DNA of 64,000 bases, from positions 1 to 64,000 of the forward strand of contig MU832121.1 in the NCBI GenBank assembly GCA_029204225.1, in the 5' to 3' direction. The position numbers and the translations under genes were made by a program. The stretch is from Diphasiastrum complanatum. Its lineage: Eukaryota; Streptophyta; Lycopodiopsida; Lycopodiales; Lycopodiaceae. This document shows, piece by piece, positions 34,508 to 46,144 of the stretch; position 1 is the stretch's first letter; each line of letters begins with the position of its first letter. The notes under the pieces were generated by a model. It was not told where the DNA came from and made no database searches. It worked only from the letters and a program-made list of their open reading frames with translations.

Positions 34508-36470
34508 TGTAATTTGTAGAGTCAAGTTGCTCCTAAGAAATAAAGACTTTCCCAACTTCCAACCCAGATAGACTTTGATGATATAGAATTATCAATGATC
34601 AGTATTCTTTTAGAATATTGTATGAATTTATTTCTTTAATTAATTGAGTAACAAGCATTGACACCTATAGAACTAAGAATCTTCTATGAACCATGTTTGA
34701 TGATATTATGATCACTAACCTTTCTTTGAAGGGATGTGCAGGTACACATGAACGTACCTGATGAATCTGAACAATAATAAGAAGCCCTCTGGGCTTAAGG
34801 ATTGATCTCTTTTTGAGGGTATGTGCAGGTACTCGAGAAAGTGCCAAGAAGAACAAGAATCGAATCAAGAAGCTTTCTAAGCTTAAAGACAATATACACG
34901 AAGGCTTTTGACAAAGTCTATAATGAAGGCTCAGAAGAGTCTATAAAGAACTGGACAAGGCTTAGGGTCTGATCACCCTAATGACTTGTTCCACCATAAA
35001 AGGCCTAGGAATTGATGGACATTATGCAAAAACAAGATGGACATATACCTTGGCTCTTCCATAGCAAGATTGCACTTGGGTGAATTCCCAAGTTGTAACC
35101 ATGTAAAACTGTATGTAATTAAAAGTCAAGTTGAAACCTTGTACCACCTGCCTCCCACCTACTTTTTCTCATGCATTCTAGGCAATTTGACACCTAGAAT
35201 GGGGCGCCCTCCTACACTCTCACTTCATGGCCAAATCACCAAAATAATTCTCCCAAGCTAGTACACATCACCCATTCACCCTCCCTAACTAAAACACCTC
35301 ATCCATGCACTCCACTTCTCCCTAAGTCCAATTGGAGTCTCCCTCACACCTCATACACTTGAACTTGACACCTCACTCACTTTGGAAGGCCTCTCCACTC
35401 TTTATATAAGTGGAAATGCGCCACTAGGAGGATGGAAGGTTGATGCATCCAAACTATGCCATTTTGTTTCTTGTTGTGTACAGGTGCTTTGGAGAAGGGG
35501 ATTGAGGCATCACCTCAAGGAGACTATGTCATTTTTGTGATTATAGGATTATTTGGAGCTCAAACCCTCGGATTTCTATCTCACTCTCAGATCACCACAC
35601 AAACAGACATTCTCTCTCCCTCTCCCTCTCTCACTTTCAGCTTCTCTCGAAACTATGGTATGCTCTTGAAACTGTTACCCATATGTCAGAATGGCTGATC
35701 AGTACTTTTGCATGTCATAGTATCGGTGTCCAATTGTCTATGCATGTCAGTTGTAGAGCATGCATGTCATAGCATCAGTGGCCTATTGTCTTTGCATGTC
35801 AGATCTAGAGCTTGCATGTCTTAGCACCAGTGGTCTATTGCCCATGCATGCCAGATCTAGAGTTTCCATGTCAGATCTAGAGCTCGCATGTCAGTTTCAA
35901 AGCTTGCATGTCAGTTATGAAACTTGCATGTCACTCCATGCATTCTTGAAAGGCCATGCATGTCACTTCATGACAATTGCATGTCAAGAATCTATGAACC
36001 CTTATGATTGCATGTAGTGAATCTAAGATCCATTGTGATCACATGACAAGAATCTAAGATCCAGCATGATTGCATGTCGGAAAGATTGAGACTGATGAAG
36101 AGATGTCTATGCTTTTGTTAAGCTAGATATGGAATTAAGATTATTGAATATGAACTAAGTTTATGAAAGTTGATGTTCCTACATCTGAGACCCTATTGGA
36201 ATCCATTGTATATGTAATTGGCATTGGCCAATTGGATTTGCATAATGATAAGAAAAGAATCTTTCGGGGGGGGGGTCCCCATCTTGACCCCTTAGTGCTT
36301 CCGCTATTGTGTGAATGAATCTATGTGATGCAGTTGTTTTTCAAGTTTTGATTTAAAATCTTAGTTGATTTTCATTAAGTTGATTTGATACTAGCTTATG
36401 TAAATGAAAAGCCAATTAGTTCTTTTGGCCTTTAAGAACTTAGGATAGGCCTTTCACCCTCGAATTCACA
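34508..36470 (+). mobile_element. LTR-like insertion (probable solo LTR) within the G3 LTR
   Basis: The insert starts TGTAATTTG and ends AATTCACA, so it has TG/CA ends, and is bracketed by a TTATT target duplication (34503-34507 and 36471-36475); the other G3 LTR (46145-46530) shows the empty site. It has a TATA-like CTTTATATAAG near 35399 and repeated GCATGTCA motifs. No internal direct repeat, primer site or coding region was seen, so a solo LTR of about 2 kb is the best reading; a non-autonomous element is the alternative. Confidence 0.8.
35700..36085 (+). repeat. Degenerate GCATGTCA-rich tandem repeat
   Basis: GCATGTCA or one-base variants recur more than a dozen times, often as 'gcatgtcagatctagagc', at irregular spacing of about 18-35 bases inside the probable solo LTR. 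Confidence 0.8.
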
Positions 36471-36859
36471 TTATTCCACGTCGAGGCCTGTTGGTGACTA
36501 ATAAGCTTGAGAGGACCCAGACACTCTAATTGAGACATATGGAGTAGTGCATGTACGTGTGATTGATATAGGCAGGAGTTATGCATGAAGAGCTGTGACC
36601 TATTTATAGTTGACCTGCATGGGGATTGCATGGACTCATGCACAGGATCTTACTCTCTATATATTGAGGTAGTGATTATTCCGTCGACGACGTTGGTATA
36701 GGTTACCTGATGAGCTCTTCTTCTCTTGCTATCACATGGCATGGCTTGGGGGCTAGATCCAGGAGGGATCTAGGATTGGTTGGGTGGTTTTGCTCCACAG
36801 TCTCTCTTGTGTTTTCCTATCCTCATCTTAGGAGTGGTTTTCCCTAGTGGTTATTACAT

Positions 36860-36875
36860 TGGTATCAAAGCCCGG
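36860..36875 (+). other. G3 primer-binding site (tRNA-iMet type)
   Basis: TGGTATCAAAGCCCGG, one base after the LTR end CA. The plant initiator tRNA-Met site reads TGGTATCAGAGCCAGG, so 14 of 16 bases agree. Confidence 0.85.
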
Positions 36876-38850
36876 CTAAGATGCGGTTTTGGATGGGATA
36901 GAGACAAGTTCTACATGGATTGGAAGTAAAGCACTTGGAGTTGCATCCCGGATTAGAGTGCTGATTTCTCACGTGGAATAATGAAAGTGGATTCACAAAA
37001 TTCTAGTTGTTGCATGCTCTCCAAAATTGTGATAGAGTGCTCTCCTACAAGGCTGATTTTGGATTTTTGATACTGAGAATTTTTGTGACTTCATTCATAA
37101 TTTCTATTCTTTGAGGAAGCTTTCAATTCGGGTAGAATGAACTGCTAAGCCATATTTGGATGCTTGTCTTTTTGCTAGAATCTATTTGGATTAAGTTTGA
37201 TTGCAAGTTTTAGTCCATAATGTGTTGAATCATGTCTTGTTAATTGGTTTCATTGATAGATTGATTTAAGTCAATTCATCAAGATAATATGAACAACTAA
37301 ATTGTTACTACATGATTCTATGGTCTACATGTTGTGGAGGAAGGGATTTAGCCCAAAATTCTCTTACAGAGCTGCATGAGAAAAGACATTGATGGATGGC
37401 TGTCAAACTAATTTATTGCAAAATTGATATCTAAGCTAACTGTGTGAGCATTCACTTCCTTAGGAAGGATTTTAATCCTACAAAAGTCGTTAAAGCAAAA
37501 CAAATGGTTCTTAAAACTATTTTATGTTTGAAGAACTGCCAAAGGTCGCTTGACAGCAAGTTGTTGCTTGAAGTCTGACTCTTAGGGATTGATTTGCATG
37601 AATTGGTTCTGCAAATTGTTGGCTGATTCTGACGAATCCCCAAGATACTCGGCCAGAGCTACCCAAGAGCACCTCTCACCTTAGACCGAGGAGGTCTTTG
37701 AGAAGACAAGACTGAGAGCCGAGGAATACTATTTAGTAATGACAAGCAAGAATTGTGTAAGCCTCATGGTGAATCCCGGAAGATGGAATGACCATGTAGG
37801 AACTAGTATTTCTAGGCAAAGTAAAAAATGCAAGTAGACTCCTCTTAAGGAAAGTACAGTGAGCCATCTATTGATGGTGACCTCTAGTGGAGAGCATTTT
37901 GTAATTTGTGTAATGTGGAGATGCCACTAGGATGCCACCTAAGGAGCTTTCTTATTTAAGAGACTCCTTATTTGAGAAGAGGAGCTTTTTGTGTATTGTG
38001 TCTACTCCATGCTGAAATGAGAAGAGCCCCCACGAGTTTGGTGCATCCGTTGAGTTCCTTGATCACGCTTGTTTCTTGAGTGATGCATTCATGATCTTGC
38101 CCTTCCCTCCTTTGTGTGTGGTTGTGGATAGTAGAGTGGAATAGTTTTCTTGCTATCCTAGAGTGGAATAGATTTTCTTTCTTGCTTGTGGATTAATGTA
38201 GGAATCAGCATTCATGTAAACTATAGAGGCTAGAAATGTGGTGTAAATCTTGCAGATTCTTGACATTCTAGTTCTTGATGTTCTTGGGATGTCCAATAAT
38301 CAAAAGACTGGTTGGTGTCTTGATTCTTGGACTTCTAAAATGCTATAGATTAGCTTTTTGTTTTGCTTTCTATTAATGTTGTAGATTAATTGGAGTTTCA
38401 ATAGCTGTTCCCTGGTCGTTTTTAGGGTAGGTAGCTATAGGAACTATTGAACGTTCATTTGAGCTGCATGCTGATCTGTAAATGAATTCATGGCTTGCAT
38501 TTCTGATTGAGTGTGAGTGCTTTCAAGAGTGAACGACCCTGGGTTGTTCTCTGACAGGCAGGACAAACATACTACATCGATACCAGTCTCTTTCTGCCTG
38601 ATTTGGGCCTTGAATAAGAATGTTAACTTTCAAGAAAATGCCTAAATGTGCCTGGTGACAGGCAGAAACAGTTCTGAAACTAAGAAGAAGCAAAGAACTA
38701 GTAAACAGATCCTCCTAAGCAGAGGAATCTGTAAACATCAACGTGGTTCTCAATCCGATCAATCAAACACATTCTACATATCTAGATCTACCATCATCTG
38801 CAGTCTGAAGCTTATTGCCTGAAAGTTCTTGAACAGTCTCATCACCAGAA
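36876..38850. other. G3 internal noncoding region
   Basis: Nearly 2 kb with no convincing frame, domain or repeat. Lack of coding sequence is typical of the long leader of a non-autonomous LTR element. Confidence 0.55.
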
Positions 38851-39318
38851 AGTTCTTGAACAGTCTCCTCACACCTCTACGATTGTGTGTTTACCTCTCT
38901 GGTCGACATCCATATGCAACACATGATTCAGACCTGACAGACCTACACACTCCCTCCATTCCTCGTTGACTGAACCGACTGCGCAACCATGACACTTTCA
39001 TCCCCAGACCTGCATTCTCCACACACCTGACCGAATAGCATACACCTTCCTTCCTCCCTGACAAAGCTTCAACCAGAGCTTAATCCACCTCCTATCTGGA
39101 CGTTGTCTTCATCTTCTTCCACTGAGTCCCTGCATCCCTCTTTTCACTGAGTCCTATCCTCTTCGTACTTGTCCGAGTCTCCCTGCATCCGCATTTGCCC
39201 GACTCTTCCTACATATGCATTTGCCCGAGCCTCTCCTTCACCATCTCGCCTGCGTCTCTTCACTCAATCTCGCCCGCGCCTCTCCTTTAGATCTCAACCG
39301 AGCCAGAAGGCTTTCAAA

Positions 39319-39420
39319 TCTCGACTCGGTCTGTGTTTAAAATCTCGACCGGGTCTGTGTTTCAAATCTCGACTCGGTCTGTGTTTAAAATCTCGACCGG
39401 GTCTGTGTTTCAAATCTCGA
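39319..39420 (+). repeat. 24-bp tandem repeat with alternating units
   Basis: TCTCGAC units start exactly at 39319, 39343, 39367, 39391 and 39415. They alternate between two versions (CTCGGTCTGTG with TTTAAAA, and CCGGGTCTGTG with TTTCAAA), giving a 48-bp higher-order unit. Confidence 0.9.
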
Positions 39421-39599
39421 CTGCGCCTACGTAGCCATTTCGACCGCGCCGGCACGTAGCCATCTCGACCGAGGATGGCACATAGAAAACTCGACCGGGT
39501 CCTGCACTTAGTAACTCGACCGAGCCTCTAAGTTGCTCACATATTGACCATGCCTCAAATCACTCAAAACTCAATCGGGTCCTGCCACTTAAAATCTCG

Positions 39600-40290
39600 A
39601 CCGGGTCCGCCAATTTGGAATCTCGATTGCGTCAAAAAAGCATTTTTCGATGCCACATTTTTTCGATACCTCGCTAATTTTTTCGATACTTCATTACTTT
39701 CTAGATGCCTCATTAATTTTTTGAGCCTTCACTTTTTTGAGCTTTGATTATTTTTTCGATACTTCATCAAAATTTTCGATGCCATCAATTTTTCAACCCT
39801 TCACAAATTTGTCGGCCCAGTCTACATTTTTTTTTATTCTTTCTAATTCCACTTCCATTTTCCGACCTGACTCCATTTCTCGAACATCCATTCTTTTTCG
39901 AACATCCATTATTCGCCCATCCAGTTTTTGAGTCATCCATTTTTAGATACTACATTTTTTTCAAGTCATCCAAAATTTTCGATCCACGATTTTCAATCCA
40001 TCAAGTTTTTTGAGTCATAATTTTCGAGTCATCAAATTTTTCAATTCATAGTTTTCGAGTCCTCAATTTTTTTCGAGTCATAGCTTTTTGAGTCACAGTT
40101 TTTTTGAGTTATACTTTTTTTTGAGTCATAGTTTTTTTGAGCCACTCTTTTTTTCAAGTCACTAGTTTTTCGAGTCATCAAATTTTTCGAGTCACCAGTT
40201 TTTCGAGTCATACATTTTTTGAGTCACCAATTTTTGAGTTATCAGTTTTTCGCGCACCGATTTTTTGAGTCATCCATTTTTCGATCCATC
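39600..40290 (+). repeat. Degenerate short repeat of the type TTTTTCGAGTCA
   Basis: Many copies of a T-run followed by CGAGTCA, TGAGTCA or CGATNC, spaced about 15-22 bases. It follows the 24-bp repeat and precedes the gag-like frame; it is probably leader sequence of the same element. Confidence 0.75.
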
Positions 40291-40665
40291 AATTTTTCGA
40301 TACCGCCATTTTTCCAACCTCTGATTCAAATTTCGACCGACCCACCATATTGACGAAGCCTTAAAGCACAGCCAAGAAAAAAAACCAAAAATAAAAAACA
40401 ACAGAAACCCATACAACACCCACAAATACACGACAATACACCATGGACCAACATACTGATCCTGAAATCCCATAAGCTTATCCATACGAAATAAGGTCCC
40501 CTACAGCTGAACAAATTAGACATCATAGGTTCTACCAAATGTGATCCCAAATACACGAACCATCCACAAACCCATTCGCAGAACAAGAGCCTAATAGAGC
40601 CGAGTCTTCACGAGCACAAGCCCATGTTCATGGTGTTGAAGCATCACACGCCAGAACACACATGA

Positions 40666-41049
40666 ATGGAGCTTCTACCACTCACGGAGCTCATATTGAG
40701 AGACGAACACCCAAGTTGGATCTACCAAAGTTTGACGGTAGACCCTCAAAGATTCTTGCAAATCTTTGAGAATGCGTGCGACGTGTACGGCGAAACATCC
40801 TCCGACGCTATGGTCCAACTATTTTTCATGACCATGATCGCTAAAGAACGTGACTGGTTTTTTAACCTCGATCGTGAAGATAAATTGGATTGGTCTAATC
40901 TGAAAGAGTCCTTTATCGAGTGTTTTAAACCATTTCGTTTGATAGAGAGTCCTTTTGTCAAACTGAGTAACATCAAGATGGCAAAAGATGAACGGGTACG
41001 AGACTATATCGAGATATTCAAACACCTCAAAAGTCAAGTACAAGAATAG
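40666..41049 (+). pseudogene. Gag-like fragment in G3
   Basis: A 127-codon frame with LDLPKFDG-like sequence just upstream in another frame, then QIFENACDVYGE, MTMIAKERDWFFNL, WSNLKESFIECFKPF and DERVRDYIEIFKHLKSQV, the pattern of the Retrotrans_gag capsid domain. It ends at a TAG. No zinc knuckle, protease or polymerase follows in the next 5 kb. It could be the only coding remnant of G3 or a separate insertion. Confidence 0.7.
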
Positions 41050-42844
41050 CCCTCCGAACAGATGCTCATCATTTGGTTTTTAGTCGACCAATCTCCTTCT
41101 TCAACCAGCCTCTTGCCATACTTCTGCACCCATTCTCATGCCTATCGCCCACACCATCTACCATTGTCACCACCACCACCATCCTTCCTTCCATCTATTT
41201 GTTTATCATCAATTCACTGTTCTTCTAAGAAATCTCCAGTTTTTTATAGTCTTACCGAAGTAGCTGATAGATTATTGCAAATGTCTTACGAAGACCAACT
41301 ACTACCTACACTGGTTGGTCAGCCAGAAAAGAAGACCTAAGTAGTAGGCAAAGCAGCTAGAAGAAATAAAGAGAAAGATCCAAGAAGCTGAGGAGGAAAG
41401 GACGAAACTTAAGCAACAAATGAGTCAGATTGATCTTGATAAAAAGAAACTCTCTGGAGCAATGATAGCTGAATCCCCTCCTATGAAGCCCGAAGAGATC
41501 CTAAAGTAATGGATCGAAAGAAAGAGCTGCAGAAAAAGAAAGATGAAGACAACCGTAAATCTGCAAAATAAAATGAGCTCTTCACCCAATGAGTGGTGGT
41601 CGAAGCTCGACATTACAAGAGTCTAAGACTGCAACTGAAGAACTATCAGTTCCTTCATCCTTCCACCAAGCTGTCGGACGTTTCTCACAGCAGGTGATGC
41701 TTGAGCGCTGAGGTAGCTAGGCGTTTTTGTGACCGATTCTTTCTGCTTGGAGGCTGCAGCTGGAATGCTATGGGGATGATCCTGCAAATTCATTCTTTGT
41801 AGGCTTGTTGGCAGCTGGTGCAGAGTGGGCTGTTTGCAATTTGTTTTGCATGAAAGTCGTTGAATGGAGAACAGGATAAAACCGAGATGTAGAGCTGTTT
41901 TAGTGCATTTTTTCGGCTGATTATGGTGCGCTTTCCACCTCTTCTTTCTTAGAGGGAGGTCGGATTGCATCTGGTGATCAATTGGTGGGTAGTAGTGCCT
42001 CGATGCTCTCTCTTTCCCTTGTTCTTTCTGGCTTTGTGGTGTCTCCTTTCCCTCTTTGATGGCGGCTATAGTGCGACTATGGCAGGAGCTGCCTTTCTTC
42101 TTATTTCAAAAATAAATCTTAGGGTTTTTTTTGGAATGAAGGCATGTGTGACATTTTGGGGGTTTGTGTTTTTGCCTTGTGCATGACTTTTTTGGTGCTT
42201 ATTATTGATTTGGTGCGTGTTACCGATAGGACAACAGTTTGAGAAATTGCATGAATGTCCAATCGATGCTTTGCATGCCGGTTGACAGAGGTTTTTATTA
42301 AGGCTTGACAAGTGCTGATTTTCGGCTTCAAATTTGTTTCGGAATCAATTCAAAAATTTTAGTTACAAGCACCCAGTTAGAGGAACTTTGGTTTCTTGGT
42401 GCTCGGTAGTCAATGCTGTAACCTTGTCGTTTTGAAAGTAGCTTCCCGGTCTTGGCAAGAGGAATTTACTTTTTTCTTCTCCATGGGCAATATGCATGCT
42501 TGAGGCCTTATCAACTTGACAGTCACCTGTAAGCCTAGTTTTTTGAAAACTTATTACTGTTGTTTTTGTGTCAAGCTGTAATAATTGGTCAAAATTTTAT
42601 TTAACTGATCTTGATAAAATAATGGTAGTGGTTTGGTTCTCCAGGCATGTATCCAGTTAATGGAGATTTTGGGGACCCTAGTACTATACTTTTTACCGAT
42701 TTAACTTTGGAGTAAGATTACTCCCAGTAAATTGAGTTAAATGGTATTTTTTATGGTTCTTCCTTATCAACTTCGGTGTTGCACCAATAGGTTATCCTAA
42801 AAGATTTTGATCTTTAGGATTGAGAAAATTAAAGCCTTTGAAAA
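41050..42844. other. G3 internal region, no recognised coding sequence
   Basis: A proline-rich frame follows the gag stop briefly (41062-41340) and a lysine-rich stretch lies near 41340-41580; neither matches a family. The rest appears noncoding up to the TRIM target site at 42845. Confidence 0.5.
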
Positions 42845-42849
42845 CTTGT

Positions 42850-42984
42850 CATTAGAAAGTGTCAAGGCTATAGCCCTTGCACAACACTCTAGGAACACAA
42901 ATGGACGGGTAGCTCAGTGGTAGAGCACCCCACCAGAATGGGGGAGGTCCCGACCACACACACCAAGTGTAAAAACTTTTTACA
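42850..42984 (+). repeat. TRIM 5' LTR
   Basis: Starts CATTAG, derived from TGTTGG in the other LTR by three transitions; ends TTTTTACA. It lacks 7 bases of the B-box region that the 3' LTR keeps. Confidence 0.85.
42903..42950 (+). other. tRNA-like sequence in the 5' LTR
   Basis: GGACGGG, then the A-box TAGCTCAGTGGTAGAGCA (42910-42927) with a perfect GCTC/GAGC D-stem, and a CCCCA/TGGGG anticodon-like stem with a 6-base loop. The 7-base gap removes the B-box, so this copy is not an intact Pol III promoter. Confidence 0.75.
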
Positions 42985-43001
42985 TGGTATCAAAGCCATG
43001 G
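42985..43001 (+). other. TRIM primer-binding site (tRNA-iMet)
   Basis: TGGTATCAAAGCCATGG begins right at the LTR end. The plant tRNA-iMet site is TGGTATCAGAGCCAGG; the match is close, with one substitution and one extra T. Confidence 0.85.
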
Positions 43002-43033
43002 TTGTGGGCGGTAGCTAAAAAGGGCTATGCCTT

Positions 43034-43042
43034 GAGGGAGAG
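43034..43042 (+). other. TRIM polypurine tract
   Basis: GAGGGAGAG directly before the 3' LTR start TGTTGG. Confidence 0.85.
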
Positions 43043-43184
43043 TGTTGGAAAGTGTTAAGGCTATAGCCCTTGCACAACACTCTACGAACACAAATGGACG
43101 GGTAGCTCAGTGGTAGAGCACCCCACCAAAATGGGGGAGATCCTAGGTTCCAACCACACATACCAAGTGTAAAAACTTTTCATA
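43043..43184 (+). repeat. TRIM 3' LTR
   Basis: Starts TGTTGG and ends CATA (CA-type end mutated). It is followed by the CTTGT target duplication. Confidence 0.85.
43096..43160 (+). other. tRNA-like sequence in the 3' LTR with A- and B-boxes
   Basis: GGACGGG acceptor-like start (43096-43102), A-box TAGCTCAGTGGTAGAGCA (43103-43120), D-stem GCTC/GAGC, anticodon-like stem CCCCA/TGGGG with a 6-base loop (43121-43136), and B-box GGTTCCAACC (43146-43155; consensus GGTTCGANNCC). The T-arm pairs poorly and no 3' acceptor strand complements GGACGGG, so it is not a working tRNA gene but may still bind TFIIIC. Confidence 0.75.
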
Positions 43185-43189
43185 CTTGT

Positions 43190-46130
43190 TAAAGTGAATA
43201 AATGGATTAAAAGTCATATTATTTGGAGGTAGTTCTATATTTGACAAATTTTTATGTATCGAATATCGTACAGGACTATTTGGATCCAAATTTTATGGAT
43301 TTCCCATTAGGATCTGACAACTTTAACGAGGTAATACTTAAGCTAGTGTCGTTAAAAAGGAAGCAGCCTAGCATTTACTTGTGTCTAAGGAGTTTTCAGT
43401 GTTTAGGGTATTTGGAGAGGTTATGAGATATAGATCCGGATCCCTCAATGGTATTTCATAAATTCCAAATCACAAACCCTTAAAAGCTATTTCTCTTTTA
43501 AATTAAACCTCTACTTTTTGGAAATTTCTTAAATGCAAGGCAATTGGATTGAGATTCATATAATTTCTTTTAGTGTGGAATTAGGTCCCTAAGGAATTTT
43601 AAAGTTATATGAATTCATACTTCCATTTCAGTTGTGAATATAGCTCAGCATCAATTGATGTTTTAATTGATTAAGAGGAATTTAGACTTCCTAAGCCAAA
43701 TTGATTATCTCTATTTGATAGTTGATTATTAAGAGTAATATTTCTATCACTCAGGATAAGATATTTTATGATTTTAAGGAAAAAGTCTAGTTTGTAATAG
43801 TATTGGATACTCATTACTGACTTTTTTGAATCTTTGATCTCTTATACGTTGTCTCTTGAGAACTTTTTAATCTAAATAATGGAATTTCTTTTAAAAGGGG
43901 GAAAAGAAAATGATAGGAATAAGACTTTCATGGGATCAACCAGTTGCATAGATTTCTTTGGTGGAATCCAGTTTGTGTGCAATCGTGGAACTATCCAGTG
44001 GGAATAGAGGAAATCTCTAGTGATTGTTTTGAATAATCTGGAACTAGAGGAGTTTTGGGGATAAGGAGCTGTGTGATATTCATGAATATGGGAAATGTTG
44101 GTAAAGATTAAATTAAGATTCATTGATTGGCTACCAAGACCATTTAGTTATGGATTGGATCAATGGAATAAAGCTTTAATTTGAACATTTTGTCCAAAGA
44201 TGTATGTATAAGTCAACCTAATCTTAGTTTGTGCACTAAGATCTGGAGTAGTTTGATTGTTTGAAGGAATTTTGTTGGTAAAAGTATGATGGTTGGAAAA
44301 CTCGTGATGTGAAATTATTCACTTCAGATATTTTCCAGATATGTTATTTCCTCAAGAGAAATAGAAACTTTTGTAGCTGACTTACAAAATTTTGAATGAG
44401 ATATGTGAGTAACATATGCGGATTTTGGAGGAATCTGCCAGGTAAGGACATATGTGTTTATGTACTGGGTCATAGTGAGATTATTCTCATATGTGCACGA
44501 GTAATCTTGTTTGGATCTACTATGTATTCCTGGTTACTGAGGTTATTTGGTGCACTTAACCTAGTTGTTACATAGACATATGATCAAGTATTGTGTTTGA
44601 CAATTACTTGCAGAGTTGACGGATCTGTTCTGATAAGATCTATGGGTTAACTTATAAATGATTTGGTTATGGATCTAAATGTGGTGTTGTACATGTACAA
44701 TTAAGAGCTGCACCTAGACATTTAAGATTTCTAAATCATGAGCAATTAACTTGAGTAGTTGATTTACTCCTGTGGAAGTTAATTGGTGAAATGAACAGTG
44801 TGAAGAGAATTCATTAGAAACTGTTTGTTTTGTGTGTATTGCCTGTAAGACACATAATTTATGAGTCATTTGGATTCATTACAAAATTGTGTGCATAGGA
44901 TACTGAAATCTTGGATGAGTATTTTCTAGTGGAGGAATATACTTAACACATTAGTGATTGTATCCCTATGAGCTCAATTGGATACTGGATCCTAATGGTT
45001 CCAAGAATGGTAAATTGAATTTTGGAAATTTAGCAGAACTTTGTAATCTCTAGATGTTGTTCTAAGAGATTGTATAAAGTTTATTTTGTTAAAGATGAAT
45101 GTTATAATGGTCTTTAATTACTTGGATGATTGTAGAATTTGGAACTTATAATCTGGTTAAGAATCGGATTAGAGGAATATTCCTAGAATCTAGTTATTTT
45201 CCTTGTGGAAGAGATTTCAGAATAGTTCTTATATATTTTTTGAGTTGTATGTTGTGCATATACTCCAATATCTTTTAATGATTAAGTATGGTTTTAGAAT
45301 CCTGAGAATTATGATTGACAAATCATAAGATTCTAAATGTTTATGATTAACGGATCATAAATTGATGCTTAAAGGTCATTTGAAGATTTTAAGAAAATGT
45401 GAGAATTCTTAAGAGGATGAGTAATTCTTGATCAATTGGGTGAGTTAAGGATTTAGATCTGTTAGTTGAATTCTAAATTTCTTTACTCCAGCACATACTT
45501 GAGATTGTGTGGATCTCACAGACATTTTCATTAAGTAATTGCTAACTTATGAAGAATTTGCTTACTTTACAGATTGTAGTCTATAAGTGCTTGTGTGCAA
45601 AGTTCAATCTATATCTCCAGGTTAATAGGAGACAGATAAATCTATTAAGATATGGATAGTTGCTGATTTCTTGCATATGATGCTAGAAATGGGGCTGTTA
45701 ACTCATTAGATTAACTGTAGTACTCTGGTTTGAGTTATAAATGTCTGAGACTTGACGGATCTCCTAGAGATTTTAGATGACTGAATTGAGGTATTTTAGA
45801 ATATTTAGATATTCTAAGAATATTTGTACCAAGAAGCATTATTTTCTACAAGATATTGAAATGGAATTTCTCCAGTTTTTGGATTTGCTTTCTGAAATAA
45901 AGTAAGATCACCCAGTGTTTCATGTAATTGAAATTACATGAAGGTGATGAATTTTTATTTTGGAGTAGATCAATCCATTTGGAAGATTTATAGCTTAGTG
46001 TATCTTTTGGAATCTGAGTACTTATTCAGATGGAAAGATCAGACTAAGAATAATGATTCATGGATAAGATTTGAAAGCGTAAGGGATAATTTCATGTTTT
46101 CTTTTTCCCATTCTGAGGACAGAACCTGTT
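43190..46130. other. G3 internal noncoding region after the TRIM
   Basis: About 2.9 kb of AT-rich sequence with no frame above 70 codons until 45938-46249, which overlaps the LTR start and resembles nothing. No polymerase or integrase motif was found on either strand. Confidence 0.55.
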
Positions 46131-46144
46131 TAAGAGAGGAAGAA
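46131..46144 (+). other. G3 polypurine tract
   Basis: AAGAGAGGAAAGAA directly before TGTTACGG at 46145. Confidence 0.85.

Larger units (their letters stand above)
34412..36858 (+). repeat. G3 5' LTR, split by a 1963-bp insert
   Basis: Two parts, 34412-34507 and 36476-36858 (479 bp without the insert). The start TGTTACG-CCATATT-CGC and the remainder match the 3' LTR at 46145-46530; by eye about 15 of some 290 bases differ in the long shared part. The end TTATTACA is followed after one base by a tRNA-iMet primer site. Confidence 0.9.
42850..43184 (+). mobile_element. TRIM (miniature LTR retrotransposon) with a tRNA-like sequence in each LTR
   Basis: A complete 335-bp element: target duplication CTTGT (42845-42849), 5' LTR 42850-42984 (135 bp), primer site from 42985, 58-bp interior, polypurine tract 43034-43042, 3' LTR 43043-43184 (142 bp), CTTGT (43185-43189). 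The LTRs differ at 11 aligned positions, mostly C/T or G/A, plus one 7-base gap. It has no coding capacity and must use proteins from other elements. Each LTR contains a tRNA-like stretch. Known parallel: Cassandra TRIMs carry 5S rRNA sequence in the LTR. A tandem duplication of a tRNA-derived SINE is the alternative, but it would not explain primer site, polypurine tract and target duplication together. Confidence 0.85.

Noticed and set aside
42903..43160. Two functional tRNA genes
   Set aside because: A-box and D-stem look right, but the acceptor and T-arm do not pair and both copies lie in LTRs; called tRNA-like only.
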